From CAUZWH01 sp965224275 (GTDB lineage: Bacteria; Pseudomonadota; Alphaproteobacteria; SHVV01), in the NCBI GenBank assembly GCA_965224275.1, contig CBDCYR010000011.1, forward strand, positions 496,001 through 560,000: 64,000 bases of DNA, read 5' to 3'. Positions within the stretch are counted from its first letter, which is position 1; each line of letters starts with the position of its first letter. This document shows positions 1 to 8,412 of the stretch, piece after piece. A program made the position numbers and the translations under genes. The notes under the pieces were generated by a model. That model ran no database searches. It was not told where the DNA came from and was given only the letters and a program-made list of their open reading frames with translations.

Positions 1-2184
1 GTTGAGTTCTGAAAGGGCGGTGAACATTTCGTTAGACGTCGTAACCGCATCATCGGCGTCGTGTTCGCCGTTAAACGGTACGCCGAACAAGGCCATGATG
101 GCGTCGCCGATGAATTTATCGAGGACGCCATGGTGTCGGAAAATGACGTCCACCATCTCCTCGAAATATTCGTTGAGCATCGAGACCGTTTCGCGGGCGC
201 CGAGCGCTTCGGAGATTGTGGTGAAACCACGAACATCAGAGAATAAAATCGATACATTCTGGTTTTTGCCGCCCAGAACCGATTCACCTTCGGCAAGCAA
301 CTGCTCGGCGACCTCCGCCGACATGTATCTCGCCATCGTGCTTTTGACGCGCTTCTCGCTGGTGATGTCTTCCAGCACGATCATTGAACCGATGTTTTCC
401 TCATTAACGTCGATCAGGGGATTGACCGCGAGATTGACTGACGCGGGCTCCCCCTCTGCGAGTTCAAGCTCCATCTCGACGGCGATTTCGCGCTGTTGGG
501 TGCGGTTGACGCGTCGCACGTTATTGAGCACCCAGTGATTGGCGCCGGTAAACAGCTCGTCCGCAGGCTGGTTGACGACGCGGGACCGATCCATCCGGAT
601 GATGCCAAGGGCCGCATCATTGGCAGTGAGTATCTTGTTGTCGGTATCGAGCGTAATGATGCCGTCGCTGGTACTGCGAAGGATGCCGTCGTTGTAGTTC
701 TTTTCGTTGAGTACATCTTCGAATAATTGGGCGTTCTCGAGCGCGACAGCAATTTGCGCGGTGAACGCGCCGAGGCGGGATTCGTCCTTGCGCTGGAAGC
801 GGCCGCCGTGTTTGTTGAGGACCTGGGTTACGCCGATGCAATCACCCGATTTGTTGATGATCGGCATCGCCAGGATGCTTTTCGTTCGATAGCCGGTGGA
901 TTGGTCGACTTCGCGATTGAAGCGGTGGTCGTTGTACGGTTCGTCGATGTTTTCGATTTCTTGGGATTGAAACACGGCACCGGCGATTCCAGCATCGGAG
1001 GAAATGCGGATTTCATGAATCTCCAAACCGCCGGCGATGCGCGAAAACAACTCGCCGGTTTTCTTATCGAAAAGGAACAGAGTGCTGCGATCGGCATCGA
1101 GCAATTCGGTCGTCGCCCCCATGATGCGGCCGAGCAGTACGTCGAGGTTCAACTCGCCGGCGAGATCGTGTGAGAGTTCGAGTATCTGCACTTCTTCGCG
1201 CAGGCTGGAGACCATCAAGTTGAAACCGCGGAACAGCTCCGCGTATTCGTCGGTTCCGGTGATCCTAAGGTCATTGCCGAGGTCGCCATTCTCGACCGCT
1301 TGCATGGCTCGAACCAGCTGCGAAGCCGAGCGCGACACTTCCGATGCGGTTAGCGCCGACATGGCCAGCGCACCGCCCATGCAGACAATGACAACGCCGA
1401 CCACCCACGTTAGCAGTGGCGTTAATTGCGCGAGCGTAATGTCGAAGCCAATCCCGGCGAGGAGAATATTGACTTTGAAAGGGATCGATGCAGCGAAGAA
1501 AAGAAGCGGCAGCGCAGTGATGAATACCGACAGATAGAGCAATTTGTTGCGGAGCTTGATCGAGATCAGAGCCCTCTGATGCTCGGGCTCGATCCTTTCG
1601 CAGTGAACCCACAACCTTTCGACGATGGGAACGACGTATTTCGCGATCGCAAAAAACTCGAAAATCGCATGCGCCGGGGCCGCGAAGAAAAAGATCGTCA
1701 GCATAAATCCGAAGATCTGCCAATCGAGATACCCCGCGTCGAAAATCCAATTGTTCATCACCAGCGAGAAAGCGAGGGTTAAACTCGCGGCTGGACCATG
1801 AAACAGGGTGACCCTGAGAAACGAGTAGAACGGCAAATTGAGCGTGCGTACAATCGCTGCCGAGGCATCCTCGTTGGTCGGTTTTTGGCCGGCGTCAAGC
1901 GCGCGAAGGGCTTTGCCGATCGGCGCATAGTGGCGCCCGATCATGTAAATGTCGGGGACGATGTAGCAAACCATTACAGCAGGGGTTACGAAGACTAACA
2001 GGAGCCATTGGTAGGCGTTGTATTCAAGGCCGACGAAAACCAAGAAGAAGGTAACCGCGACGGCCGCGCACGAGCCCCAGATATAGATCCAGATAAACAG
2101 CCGATGGGTCTGCCGTGCGGTACGGAACGGCGCCTCCGTATCCCCGGCAATTGGGCCAGTCGAATCGTTGGGAACGGCAACCAT
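1..2184 (-). CDS. membrane-anchored class III adenylate/guanylate cyclase with HAMP, GAF and PAS domains (3' end cut by window edge)
   Basis: Reading the minus strand from ATG at 2184 gives 728 codons open to the left edge, so the C-terminus is missing. About six hydrophobic segments (near residues 28-51, 59-79, 129-149, 156-180, 215-237, 256-278) are followed by a HAMP-like linker (279-331), a GAF domain (about 345-495), a PAS-like region (about 500-610) and a class III cyclase catalytic domain from about 640. The catalytic domain shows the metal-binding motif FSDVRGFTTI with Asp650, and DKFIGDAIMALFG with Lys690 and Asp694. Lys690 sits where adenylyl cyclases bind adenine, so cAMP is the likelier product, but the second specificity residue lies off the edge. 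An in-frame TAG upstream limits the start; TTG at 2190 is an alternative. It probably converts ATP to cyclic nucleotide under membrane and ligand (GAF/PAS) control. Confidence 0.9.
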   Translation of the reverse strand, partial: MVAVPNDSTGPIAGDTEAPFRTARQTHRLFIWIYIWGSCAAVAVTFFLVFVGLEYNAYQWLLLVFVTPAVMVCYIVPDIYMIGRHYAPIGKALRALDAGQKPTNEDASAAIVRTLNLPFYSFLRVTLFHGPAASLTLAFSLVMNNWIFDAGYLDWQIFGFMLTIFFFAAPAHAIFEFFAIAKYVVPIVERLWVHCERIEPEHQRALISIKLRNKLLYLSVFITALPLLFFAASIPFKVNILLAGIGFDITLAQLTPLLTWVVGVVIVCMGGALAMSALTASEVSRSASQLVRAMQAVENGDLGNDLRITGTDEYAELFRGFNLMVSSLREEVQILELSHDLAGELNLDVLLGRIMGATTELLDADRSTLFLFDKKTGELFSRIAGGLEIHEIRISSDAGIAGAVFQSQEIENIDEPYNDHRFNREVDQSTGYRTKSILAMPIINKSGDCIGVTQVLNKHGGRFQRKDESRLGAFTAQIAVALENAQLFEDVLNEKNYNDGILRSTSDGIITLDTDNKILTANDAALGIIRMDRSRVVNQPADELFTGANHWVLNNVRRVNRTQQREIAVEMELELAEGEPASVNLAVNPLIDVNEENIGSMIVLEDITSEKRVKSTMARYMSAEVAEQLLAEGESVLGGKNQNVSILFSDVRGFTTISEALGARETVSMLNEYFEEMVDVIFRHHGVLDKFIGDAIMALFGVPFNGEHDADDAVTTSNEMFTALSELN

Positions 2185-2443
2185 ATTCAACGCGTGTTTC
2201 GCTCCGTCATCGCACGGCTATGCTAGCCGTTCGCATCCGCCGGCAATGGATGCCGGGCAGACAGGTCGCAACACCACCGCGTTCTAAAATCGACACGTGC
2301 ACAATTCCGTGCGTCGCAAGTCCCACGCGGGCTGCGACCCGGCTCTGCCGATTCCTGTCCCAATCGTCGGTGCAATTGGCGCACCATTTTTATGACCTAG
2401 AACATATAGCGCACGAAAGCGTTTGCATCTAGTCCGCTTGGAA

Positions 2444-3529
2444 TCAGATTTGGTCCACAAAACGGTCGAAAGCAACAGATTTTATCAACGCATAAACCGG
2501 TTTTTTGGGTGCAAGCGCCAAGTCGGCCGCAGATTTTCGGGTAACACGAGCCCATAGCGGTTTACCCACGTCGACCAAAACATCGACGTGAGGTCCATTC
2601 CCCGATGCCAGTTCGATGATCCTGCCGGAAAGAACGTTGAGCGTACTGATATCGCGGGGTTTTTCCAAAGCTAGCGTGACATCGCGGGCACGGACCCGGA
2701 TCCGCAGACGTGCGCCTGGGCGAATATCGAGGCGCGACACGACCAATTCACCGCCGTCAAAGTTGAGCTTGGTTAAGCCGAACGTGTCGTCGTGGGACGC
2801 GACCGAGACACCAAACACGGCGCCGGCATCGATACCGCCGGTGAGCCCGCCAAGATCAAGCCGGCTGAGCGTATCTTCGAGACCGCCGCTCGCCGCCGTT
2901 CGACCCTGATCGAGCAAAACAACGGTGTCGGCGAGGCGGATGAGCTCATCCTGATCGTGGGTAACGTAAACAATGGGAATCGCCAGTTCGTCACGTACGC
3001 GTTCGATGAATGGGATGATATCGCGACGTCGCGGGAGGTCGAGATTGGCGAGCGGCTCATCGAGCAGCAATAAGTTCGGCGATGTAAGCAGTGCGCGCCC
3101 AATTGCGACGCGTTGACGTTCGCCTCCCGATAATCCGGCGACCCGCCGTGTGAGCAATTCGTTCAATCCAAGCAGGTTTACGACCTGGTCGAGCGTAATG
3201 CGTCGTTGCGTACGTCGGCGCCGTCCGTAGCCGTAGGTCAGGTTTTTTGCGACGCGAAAATGTGGGAACAATCGACCATCTTGGAAGACGTATCCGATTG
3301 CCCGCTGATCGGGTCGCAGGTTGATGCCTGATTGCGTGTCGAGCAGGACACGGCCCGATACCACGATGCGGCCTTCGGCCGGAGTGGTTAGGCCGCTGAG
3401 GATGTTCACGAGCGTGGTCTTGCCGGCGCCCGACACGCCAAAAACCACTGTGATTCCCACTGATTCGGCAGCAAACGACGCATCGAGTTGGAAGCCCGGA
3501 ATGGTGTGTCTTACGGCTACCTCAAGCAT
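2444..3529 (-). CDS. modC: molybdate ABC transporter ATP-binding protein ModC
   Basis: ATPase that drives molybdate import with ModB. From ATG at 3529 (361 aa) it shows Walker A GVSGAGKTT (31-39), the Q-loop region FQDGRLFPH (82-90), signature LSGGERQ (133-139), Walker B LLLLDEP (153-159) and a C-terminal TOBE/Mop-like molybdate-binding domain (about 295-361). The frame stays open to 3565, but the ATG at 3529 lies one base after the modB stop (3531-3533), which fits translational coupling and the family N-terminus. Length is usual for ModC. Last gene of modABC. Confidence 0.95.
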   Translation of the reverse strand: MLEVAVRHTIPGFQLDASFAAESVGITVVFGVSGAGKTTLVNILSGLTTPAEGRIVVSGRVLLDTQSGINLRPDQRAIGYVFQDGRLFPHFRVAKNLTYGYGRRRRTQRRITLDQVVNLLGLNELLTRRVAGLSGGERQRVAIGRALLTSPNLLLLDEPLANLDLPRRRDIIPFIERVRDELAIPIVYVTHDQDELIRLADTVVLLDQGRTAASGGLEDTLSRLDLGGLTGGIDAGAVFGVSVASHDDTFGLTKLNFDGGELVVSRLDIRPGARLRIRVRARDVTLALEKPRDISTLNVLSGRIIELASGNGPHVDVLVDVGKPLWARVTRKSAADLALAPKKPVYALIKSVAFDRFVDQI

Positions 3530-3530
3530 G

Positions 3531-4238
3531 CTATGCCTCAAGTTGCCGTCGCACCCGTCGCGCAATCATCTCCGACGCGATGAGAGCGGCGATGGCGAGT
3601 GTGAGTGAAATGACGACCAAGCGGATAGCGCTGTCTTCACCGCCAGGCGTTTGGGTGAAGGTAAACAGGGCGAGCGGAAGCGTCCTGGTTTCGCCGGGAA
3701 TGTTGGAAACGAACGTGATGGTGGCACCGAATTCACCCAATGCGCGGGCAAACGCGAGCACGATGCCCGCGAGGATCCCAGGCAAAGCCAGGGGCAGCGT
3801 TATCGTAAAGAAAACGTCAATTCGCGATGCGCCGAGAGTGTGGGCCGCAACCTCAAGGCGCTGATCAATTGCCTCGAAAGACAGACGAATCGCACGCACC
3901 ATGAGCGGGAACGACATAACACCGGCCGCTATTGCCGCACCACGCCAAGTGAATATCAACGAGAGACCAAAGGTGTCGTATAGCCAACCACCAATGAAGC
4001 CCTCGCGGCCCAAGCTAATCAGGAGGATGTAGCCGACGACAACGGGCGGGACTACCAACGGAAGATGGACCAAGCTGTCGAACAAAGCTTTGCCAAAAAA
4101 TGTCCGCCGCGCCAGAACCCACGCTGCTCCTATAGCGAAGGGGAGGCCGACCAATACACTCCAGAACGCAACCCGCAACGACAGGGCGAGCGCCTCGACT
4201 TCGATAGGACTTAGCCACATAGACATCGTCTCGTTCAC
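3531..4238 (-). CDS. modB: molybdate ABC transporter permease ModB
   Basis: Inner-membrane permease of the molybdate importer, 235 aa with about five to six membrane segments. The EAA loop that docks on ModC is visible at about 129-155 (EVAAHTLGASRIDVFF...). The frame begins with GTG at 4238 inside the modA stop codon (TAGTG), so the genes overlap by one base; ATG codons at residues 5 and 7 are alternative starts. The EFGATITFVSNIPGETRTL segment is typical of ModB. Confidence 0.95.
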   Translation of the reverse strand: MNETMSMWLSPIEVEALALSLRVAFWSVLVGLPFAIGAAWVLARRTFFGKALFDSLVHLPLVVPPVVVGYILLISLGREGFIGGWLYDTFGLSLIFTWRGAAIAAGVMSFPLMVRAIRLSFEAIDQRLEVAAHTLGASRIDVFFTITLPLALPGILAGIVLAFARALGEFGATITFVSNIPGETRTLPLALFTFTQTPGGEDSAIRLVVISLTLAIAALIASEMIARRVRRQLEA

Positions 4239-5056
4239 TAATCTACGAGCAATCTGAAGCCGTGTTGATCGAATACACCGCGTGCCTGCTGCGAGACGAG
4301 GAAATTTGCAAAGGTTAGCGCGGCCGTGGTTTTTGGCCCCCCGACCAAGGCAAGCGGATAAGTAATGGGGGGATGGGTATCGGCGGGAAAAACATCAACA
4401 ACCCTAAGGCTGGCGTCGTTAACAACATCGGACGTATAGCCGACGCCGAGTGAGGTCTCGCCGCGGGCAATCAGCAAGACTGCGGCGCGAACATTGGCCG
4501 TTCGTGCGAGCTTAGTGCGAACGCTGTGCCAAACGCCGAGCTTCTCTAGCGCCGTTTTGGCATAAATTCCGGCTGGCACATGGTCGGGGTCCGCAAGCGA
4601 GAGGCGACGGTCCCCCAGGGCATCGGCGAGCGCAAATCCACGCGAAATCTTGAGGTCAACGGGGTTGTCTGAGGCTGAAATTAGCGCCAGTCGGTTTCCC
4701 AGGAGGTTAACGCGGCTCCGATGTACGATGGCTCTTTTTTGGGCCAGATAATCCATCCATTGAGCGTTCGCCGAGAGGAAGATATCGGCGGGAGCTCCAT
4801 TGGCGATCTGGACGGCGAGGGTTGAGCTCGCAGCGAGCGAGATACGCACGGTGTGCGGGTTTTGTGCTTCGTAGAGTTCAACGATGTGCGTAACCGCACG
4901 GCCCGTACTTGCGGCAGCGAAGAACAACAAACTCTCGGAACGCACGTTCTGGGCGAGAGCGAGTGTCGCAAAAACGATCGTCAAGATTGCGTACACATTG
5001 CGGCCCGTACGACGGGGTCGACCGCGCTGATCGATGAGCGTGGAACCGTTATGCAT
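4238..5056 (-). CDS. modA: molybdate ABC transporter substrate-binding protein ModA
   Basis: Periplasmic molybdate-binding protein, 272 aa. A basic N-region and hydrophobic core (about 22-38) form a signal peptide, with likely cleavage near SES. ModA features include the AAASTGRAV start of the mature domain, SLAASSTLAVQIANGAPADIFLSAN, and the late GETSLGVGYTSDVV segment. First gene of modABC; the 157 bp upstream hold the presumed promoter, and no clear ModE box or Moco riboswitch was recognised there. The order A-B-C with one-base junctions indicates one operon. Confidence 0.95.
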   Translation of the reverse strand: MHNGSTLIDQRGRPRRTGRNVYAILTIVFATLALAQNVRSESLLFFAAASTGRAVTHIVELYEAQNPHTVRISLAASSTLAVQIANGAPADIFLSANAQWMDYLAQKRAIVHRSRVNLLGNRLALISASDNPVDLKISRGFALADALGDRRLSLADPDHVPAGIYAKTALEKLGVWHSVRTKLARTANVRAAVLLIARGETSLGVGYTSDVVNDASLRVVDVFPADTHPPITYPLALVGGPKTTAALTFANFLVSQQARGVFDQHGFRLLVD

Positions 5057-5219
5057 GGCTGTTCATAACGGTGGGCTTATAGCAAATGTTCTCCGACTTC
5101 GGTAGACCGCCGCTAGCGATCCCACGATGACCCATGTTTAATGGTTGACGGCCGAGTAGGGGTGAATCCGTGCTCATAGAGCCGGTAGGCAAGTATGATT
5201 CGGGCCGAGGAGATTGACC

Positions 5220-5522
5220 ATGCGCTACGTACTGCGCGATGAAGACGGTGAAATATTGGCGGTCTATGCTGATCCCCAGCCTGGAACAGAACCGATTCCG
5301 ATAGATGATCCGGAACTTCTCGCGTTTGCTAGCGGTTCTGATTCCGAATCAGCCATGCGGTCCTATCTTGCTAATAGCGACGATGAATTGCTTCGTATTG
5401 TCGAGGATCTGATCACTGTTCTGATCGACCAAAACGTCATTTTGCTGACTGATTTCCCCTCCGGCGCGCAGCGGAAATTGCTCCGCCGCCAAAGCATCCG
5501 CGAGAAACTACAGACTGTTTGA
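5220..5522 (+). CDS. small conserved protein annotated in relatives as 'tryptophan synthase subunit beta-like'
   Basis: A 100-aa acidic protein starting MRYVLRDEDGEILAVYADPQ. It resembles a short alphaproteobacterial family that carries the misleading label 'tryptophan synthase subunit beta like': the same N-terminal RDxDGxI block and C-terminal IEDLI..L...VI..TD.P..AQ.KLL.R. No catalytic residues of TrpB are present and the function is unknown. The ATG at 5220 is preceded by GAGGAG with 7-bp spacing, which excludes the TTG at 5214. Its 3' end overlaps the convergent LysR gene by 15 bp. Confidence 0.8.
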   Translation: MRYVLRDEDGEILAVYADPQPGTEPIPIDDPELLAFASGSDSESAMRSYLANSDDELLRIVEDLITVLIDQNVILLTDFPSGAQRKLLRRQSIREKLQTV

Positions 5523-6485
5523 AACATTCGAATCTTGGTTCAACGACAGTGCCCGGTTAAGCACTCGCGCGCGTGCCTCACGTTCATCTTCGGCTTCCGA
5601 CAAAACCCAATCTCGAAAGGCTTTGATGCGAGGACTCTCGGCGCGGTTGATCGCAGCGACGATGTAATAGGCGGGCACGAGCGGAAGGTCGAGCGCGAAC
5701 GGCAGGACCAATCGACCCGACTCAACATCGTTGGTCACCAGTGAGATACGGCTGAGTGCTACCCCGGTTCCGGCGATGGCGGCATCGATCGCGTGGTCCG
5801 AGTAGGAGAAGCGCAATCCGTGGCTGGAATCGATGTGATCGTATCCCGCCGCTTTTAGCCACATCTTCCAGTCGGGCAGCGTATCACCCAACTTGATAAG
5901 CGTGTCGTCGTGAAGCAGGACGTGGTGGCGCAGGTCGTCCGGCGTGCGTAGTGGGTGTTCTCCCTCAAACAGACGCGGGCTACACATCGGTACCGCTGCT
6001 TCATCAAATATCTTGTCGACTTGAAGGCCTGGATACCTGCCAAATCCAAAACGAATTCCGATGTCGAACCCGTCACTCGGAATATCGGCAAGTTCCATGC
6101 TGGCGGAGATTCGTACGTCGATGTCCGGGCGAAGGCGGTAGAAACGCTCCAACCGCGGTACCAGCCATTTGGCAGCAAATGAGGGCGTCACGCTGGCATT
6201 GAGAATGCCGGACTCTTCATTGGCCCGCGTTTTTTCTACCGCTCCGACGAGCCGATCAAAACCCTCACGTATGCCTGGTAGCAATTGTTCACCGGCCGCG
6301 GTCAATTGGACCTGGCGGCCTTGGCGCCGGAACAATTCTACGCCAAGAAATTCTTCCAGCCCTTTGATCTGATGGCTAATCGCGGCCGGAGTGACCCCCA
6401 TTTCAGCGGCAGCTTTACTGAAGCTGAGCTGCCGGCCAGCAACTGCGAACGTGCGCAGGCTATTGAGTGGAGGCAATCTTTCCAT
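5508..6485 (-). CDS. LysR-family transcriptional regulator, GcvA-like
   Basis: 325 aa. N-terminal winged helix-turn-helix (about 7-66, RLPPLNSLRTFAVAGRQLSF then AAAEMGVTPAAISHQIKGLE) and a C-terminal periplasmic-binding-like effector domain (about 95-300). The RLPPLNSLRTF start is characteristic of the GcvA subgroup, which controls glycine cleavage or beta-lactamase genes elsewhere; no such target lies adjacent, so its regulon is unknown. A perfect 6+6 bp inverted repeat overlaps its start codon, suggesting autoregulation. It overlaps the convergent small gene by 15 bp. Confidence 0.92.
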   Translation of the reverse strand: MERLPPLNSLRTFAVAGRQLSFSKAAAEMGVTPAAISHQIKGLEEFLGVELFRRQGRQVQLTAAGEQLLPGIREGFDRLVGAVEKTRANEESGILNASVTPSFAAKWLVPRLERFYRLRPDIDVRISASMELADIPSDGFDIGIRFGFGRYPGLQVDKIFDEAAVPMCSPRLFEGEHPLRTPDDLRHHVLLHDDTLIKLGDTLPDWKMWLKAAGYDHIDSSHGLRFSYSDHAIDAAIAGTGVALSRISLVTNDVESGRLVLPFALDLPLVPAYYIVAAINRAESPRIKAFRDWVLSEAEDEREARARVLNRALSLNQDSNVSNSL

Positions 6486-6500
6486 AGATTAGAAAATCTA
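6485..6500. promoter_or_regulatory. perfect inverted repeat at the LysR start codon (putative autoregulatory site)
   Basis: TAGATT and AATCTA separated by four bases form a perfect dyad whose edge base is the A of the LysR-gene ATG. LysR regulators commonly bind dyads near their own promoter, but a site overlapping the start codon would act mainly on initiation. Twelve bases of it (6486-6497) recur exactly at 6597-6608. Role inferred only from position and symmetry. Confidence 0.4.
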
Positions 6501-6541
6501 ACAAACTGCGTGAGAACTATTCATTTGTATTGGAGCTCAAC

Positions 6542-6672
6542 ATTCTACGCCAAGAAATTCTTCAAAATAGGAAATGGAGCTGACCACTTCAAATGAAGAT
6601 TAGAAAATTTCTCATAGTATTAGTGCTCAAAATAGGAAATGGAGCACCACTTCAAATGAATATTTCTCATAG
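6542..6672. repeat. patchwork duplication upstream of the LysR gene
   Basis: Bases 6542-6563 repeat exactly the 22 bases at 6335-6356, which lie inside the LysR coding region. Then 6562-6617 and 6627-6672 are imperfect direct repeats of each other: a shared 19-base block at 6562-6580 and 6627-6645, then the ACCACTTCAAATGAA block and TTTCTCATAG. A further 12 bases (6597-6608) match the dyad at 6486-6497. The AT-rich interval therefore looks assembled from copies of adjacent DNA. Confidence 0.75.
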
Positions 6673-6680
6673 GTGAAATT

Positions 6681-7064
6681 GTGGAACCGTTCGAGCGATA
6701 TGTCCAGCAAGAGCTGAACTACTATTTAGAGCGCGCCCACGTAGAGCGCTCGCAGGCATTCTTCGCGCTGGCGCGGACGATTGGCAGGGGCGGGCGTGGA
6801 TTGGCGAAATTCGCAGAGGATCTTGTCCGCCAGCTCAGAACCCGATTGGCGCGATCGAACGAGCGGCGGCGGAACATTGCTGCCCTGGCTCAATTGGATC
6901 GAAAGACGTTGCGCGATATCGGTCTGCTGCCCAATAACATCGGCGCGGCGGTTACCGATAGAACTTTGATCGTAGACGTTGAGCGTGAATCTGTGCTGTC
7001 GGTCGTGGAGTCTGCGGCTGCGAACGATGACCGTCCGAGGCCACAATTGAGGGCGGCGAACTAA
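6681..7064 (+). CDS. DUF1127 domain protein
   Basis: 127 aa starting at GTG 6681, with AGGTGA just upstream (6671-6676). The segment at about 61-92 (ERRRNIAALAQLDRKTLRDIGL) matches the DUF1127/YjiS motif, a short arginine-rich helical domain. Relatives with only this domain have been linked to RNA or phosphate/carbon regulation in alphaproteobacteria; this protein has a longer N-terminal helical region with YVQQELNYYLERAHVERSQ. Its upstream region is the duplicated AT-rich stretch. Just downstream lies the IS481/MITE block. Confidence 0.7.
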   Translation: MEPFERYVQQELNYYLERAHVERSQAFFALARTIGRGGRGLAKFAEDLVRQLRTRLARSNERRRNIAALAQLDRKTLRDIGLLPNNIGAAVTDRTLIVDVERESVLSVVESAAANDDRPRPQLRAAN

Positions 7065-7078
7065 GGGCCCTAAAGGGC

Positions 7079-8032
7079 CTAGTTGTGGAGTCTCATGAGG
7101 TTATTGACATCCAAGCCTGATCGGCTGATGGGTTGATTTCCATTTATCCCGGCATGAGGTCTGTGCCAATTGTAGTGGTGTAGCCAGATGGGGAGCTCAC
7201 GTGCTCTGTGCTGTGAGCTTTCATAGGCTTGAGCGTAGGCCCATTCGCGCAGAGAAGATTGGATAAAGCGCTCGGCCTTGCCGTTGGTTTTGGGTGTATA
7301 GGGTTTGGTGCGGATGTGTTTGAGCCCGAGGTTTTTGCAGGCGTCTGTGAAGGCCAATGACCTGTAGCACGATCCATTGTCGGTCATGACCCGTTCGACG
7401 GTGATATTGAAGCGCCGGTACCAAGCGAGGGCGGCCATCAAGAAGGCGACGGCGCTGTCTTTTTTCTCGTTTGGCATGATGTCTGCGAAGCCGAGGCGGG
7501 AGTGGTCGTCGATGCAGACGTGGACGTATTCCCAGCCCCTGTTGGGTCCGGTTCTTGGGCCGGTTCGATCACCGGTTATGCGGTGCCCGACCTGGTTGAA
7601 GCGGCCGAGTTTTTTGATATCGATGTGGATCATCTCGCCGGGCTTGGCGCGTTCGTAGCGGCGTACCGGTTGGGCGGGGTCGAGGTCGCGCCAGCGGTTG
7701 AGGTGGTGTCGGGTCAGGATCCGTCCCACCGTGGCTTTGGAAACACCAACTTCGGCGGCGATGCGGTGATAGATGCGCCGTTGCTTGCGCAGGGCAATCA
7801 CCTTCGCCTCAAGCTCACCAGGTGTTCTATGCGGGCTGGTCATTGGCCTTGAGGAGCGGTCGACAAGCCCGCCAAAGCCTTCCGCGCGATAGCGCCGCCA
7901 CCATTTGTAGACCGTACTGGTACTGGTGCCCATTGCTGTCGCCACGTCCAACGGGTGTTCGCCGCGTTCCAGTCGAGAGATTAATATCTCTCGACCCTTC
8001 GGGGTCAGGCGGGCATTCTTATGGATGTTCAT
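7079..8032 (-). CDS. IS481-family DDE transposase
   Basis: 317 aa. N-terminal HTH (about 10-60, GTSTSTVYKWWRRYRAEG), a second HTH, then an rve-type integrase catalytic domain with HIDIKKLGRF, DNGSCYRS and the C-terminal KTNGKAERFIQ glutamate. Intact. The coding frame runs through the inverted repeat and out of the element; its TAG stop (7079-7081) lies in the duplicated CTAG target, so the element carries no stop of its own on this side. Confidence 0.93.
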   Translation of the reverse strand: MNIHKNARLTPKGREILISRLERGEHPLDVATAMGTSTSTVYKWWRRYRAEGFGGLVDRSSRPMTSPHRTPGELEAKVIALRKQRRIYHRIAAEVGVSKATVGRILTRHHLNRWRDLDPAQPVRRYERAKPGEMIHIDIKKLGRFNQVGHRITGDRTGPRTGPNRGWEYVHVCIDDHSRLGFADIMPNEKKDSAVAFLMAALAWYRRFNITVERVMTDNGSCYRSLAFTDACKNLGLKHIRTKPYTPKTNGKAERFIQSSLREWAYAQAYESSQHRARELPIWLHHYNWHRPHAGINGNQPISRSGLDVNNLMRLHN

Positions 8033-8118
8033 TCGGTCCTCCGGCGATCAGCTTCTGTTCTTTTCAAACATCAGCTTCTCAAAGCGGGGCCGAATGAACA
8101 ACCTACTGAGACACCACA
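7084..8118 (-). mobile_element. IS481-family insertion sequence
   Basis: 1035 bp bounded by imperfect inverted repeats: left TGTGGAGTCTCATGAGG at 7084, right end as reverse complement TGTGGTGTCTCAGTAGG ending at 8118. The flanking 6-bp direct repeat CCTAGT is present at 7078-7083 and 8119-8124, matching the NCTAGN target preference known for IS481. The right-hand copy is the CTAG end of the adjacent MITE, so the element landed in the edge of a pre-existing repeat. Confidence 0.93.
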
Positions 8119-8119
8119 C

Positions 8120-8412
8120 CTAGTGGATGAAATCCAACATAGGGTACCCATACGACGGCTTGCCGAGTTCGCCGGTTAGGCGCGCGAGGCGTGGCGATGC
8201 CCCATGGGACCGTTGGGCATCGGAAGCTTCGCGTAACGCGGCCGGCGAGCTCGGCAAGCCGCCCTGTGGGTCGCGTATCCCGGCGCCTCGGTGCGTCAAA
8301 ACCCCTCGACGATGCCCAACAGTCCCTTGGGGCATCGCCTGCGGGCTTTCTCCTGCCGAGCTACCGGGATACGCGATCGTATGGGTACCATATGTTGGAT
8401 TCCATCCACTAG
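8120..8412. repeat. MITE-like element with 36-bp terminal inverted repeats (copy 1)
   Basis: 293 bp. The left end (8120-8155) and the reverse complement of the right end (8377-8412) match at about 34 of 36 positions, both beginning CTAGTGGATG. Inside are two nested inverted repeats: GGCTTGCCGAG near 8158 with its complement near 8253-8263, and TCGCGTATCCCGG near 8272 with its complement near 8362. No transposase is encoded; reading frames across it are GC-rich artefacts. A second copy lies at 59138-59375. It sits between convergent genes and supplies the hisI stop. Confidence 0.85.

Noticed and set aside
2..538. plus-strand open frame at the left edge
   Set aside because: Opposite strand of the cyclase gene; the minus-strand frame has clear cyclase motifs.
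5057..5213. molybdate-responsive promoter or Moco riboswitch before modA
   Set aside because: No recognisable ModE-type dyad or riboswitch core could be identified by eye.
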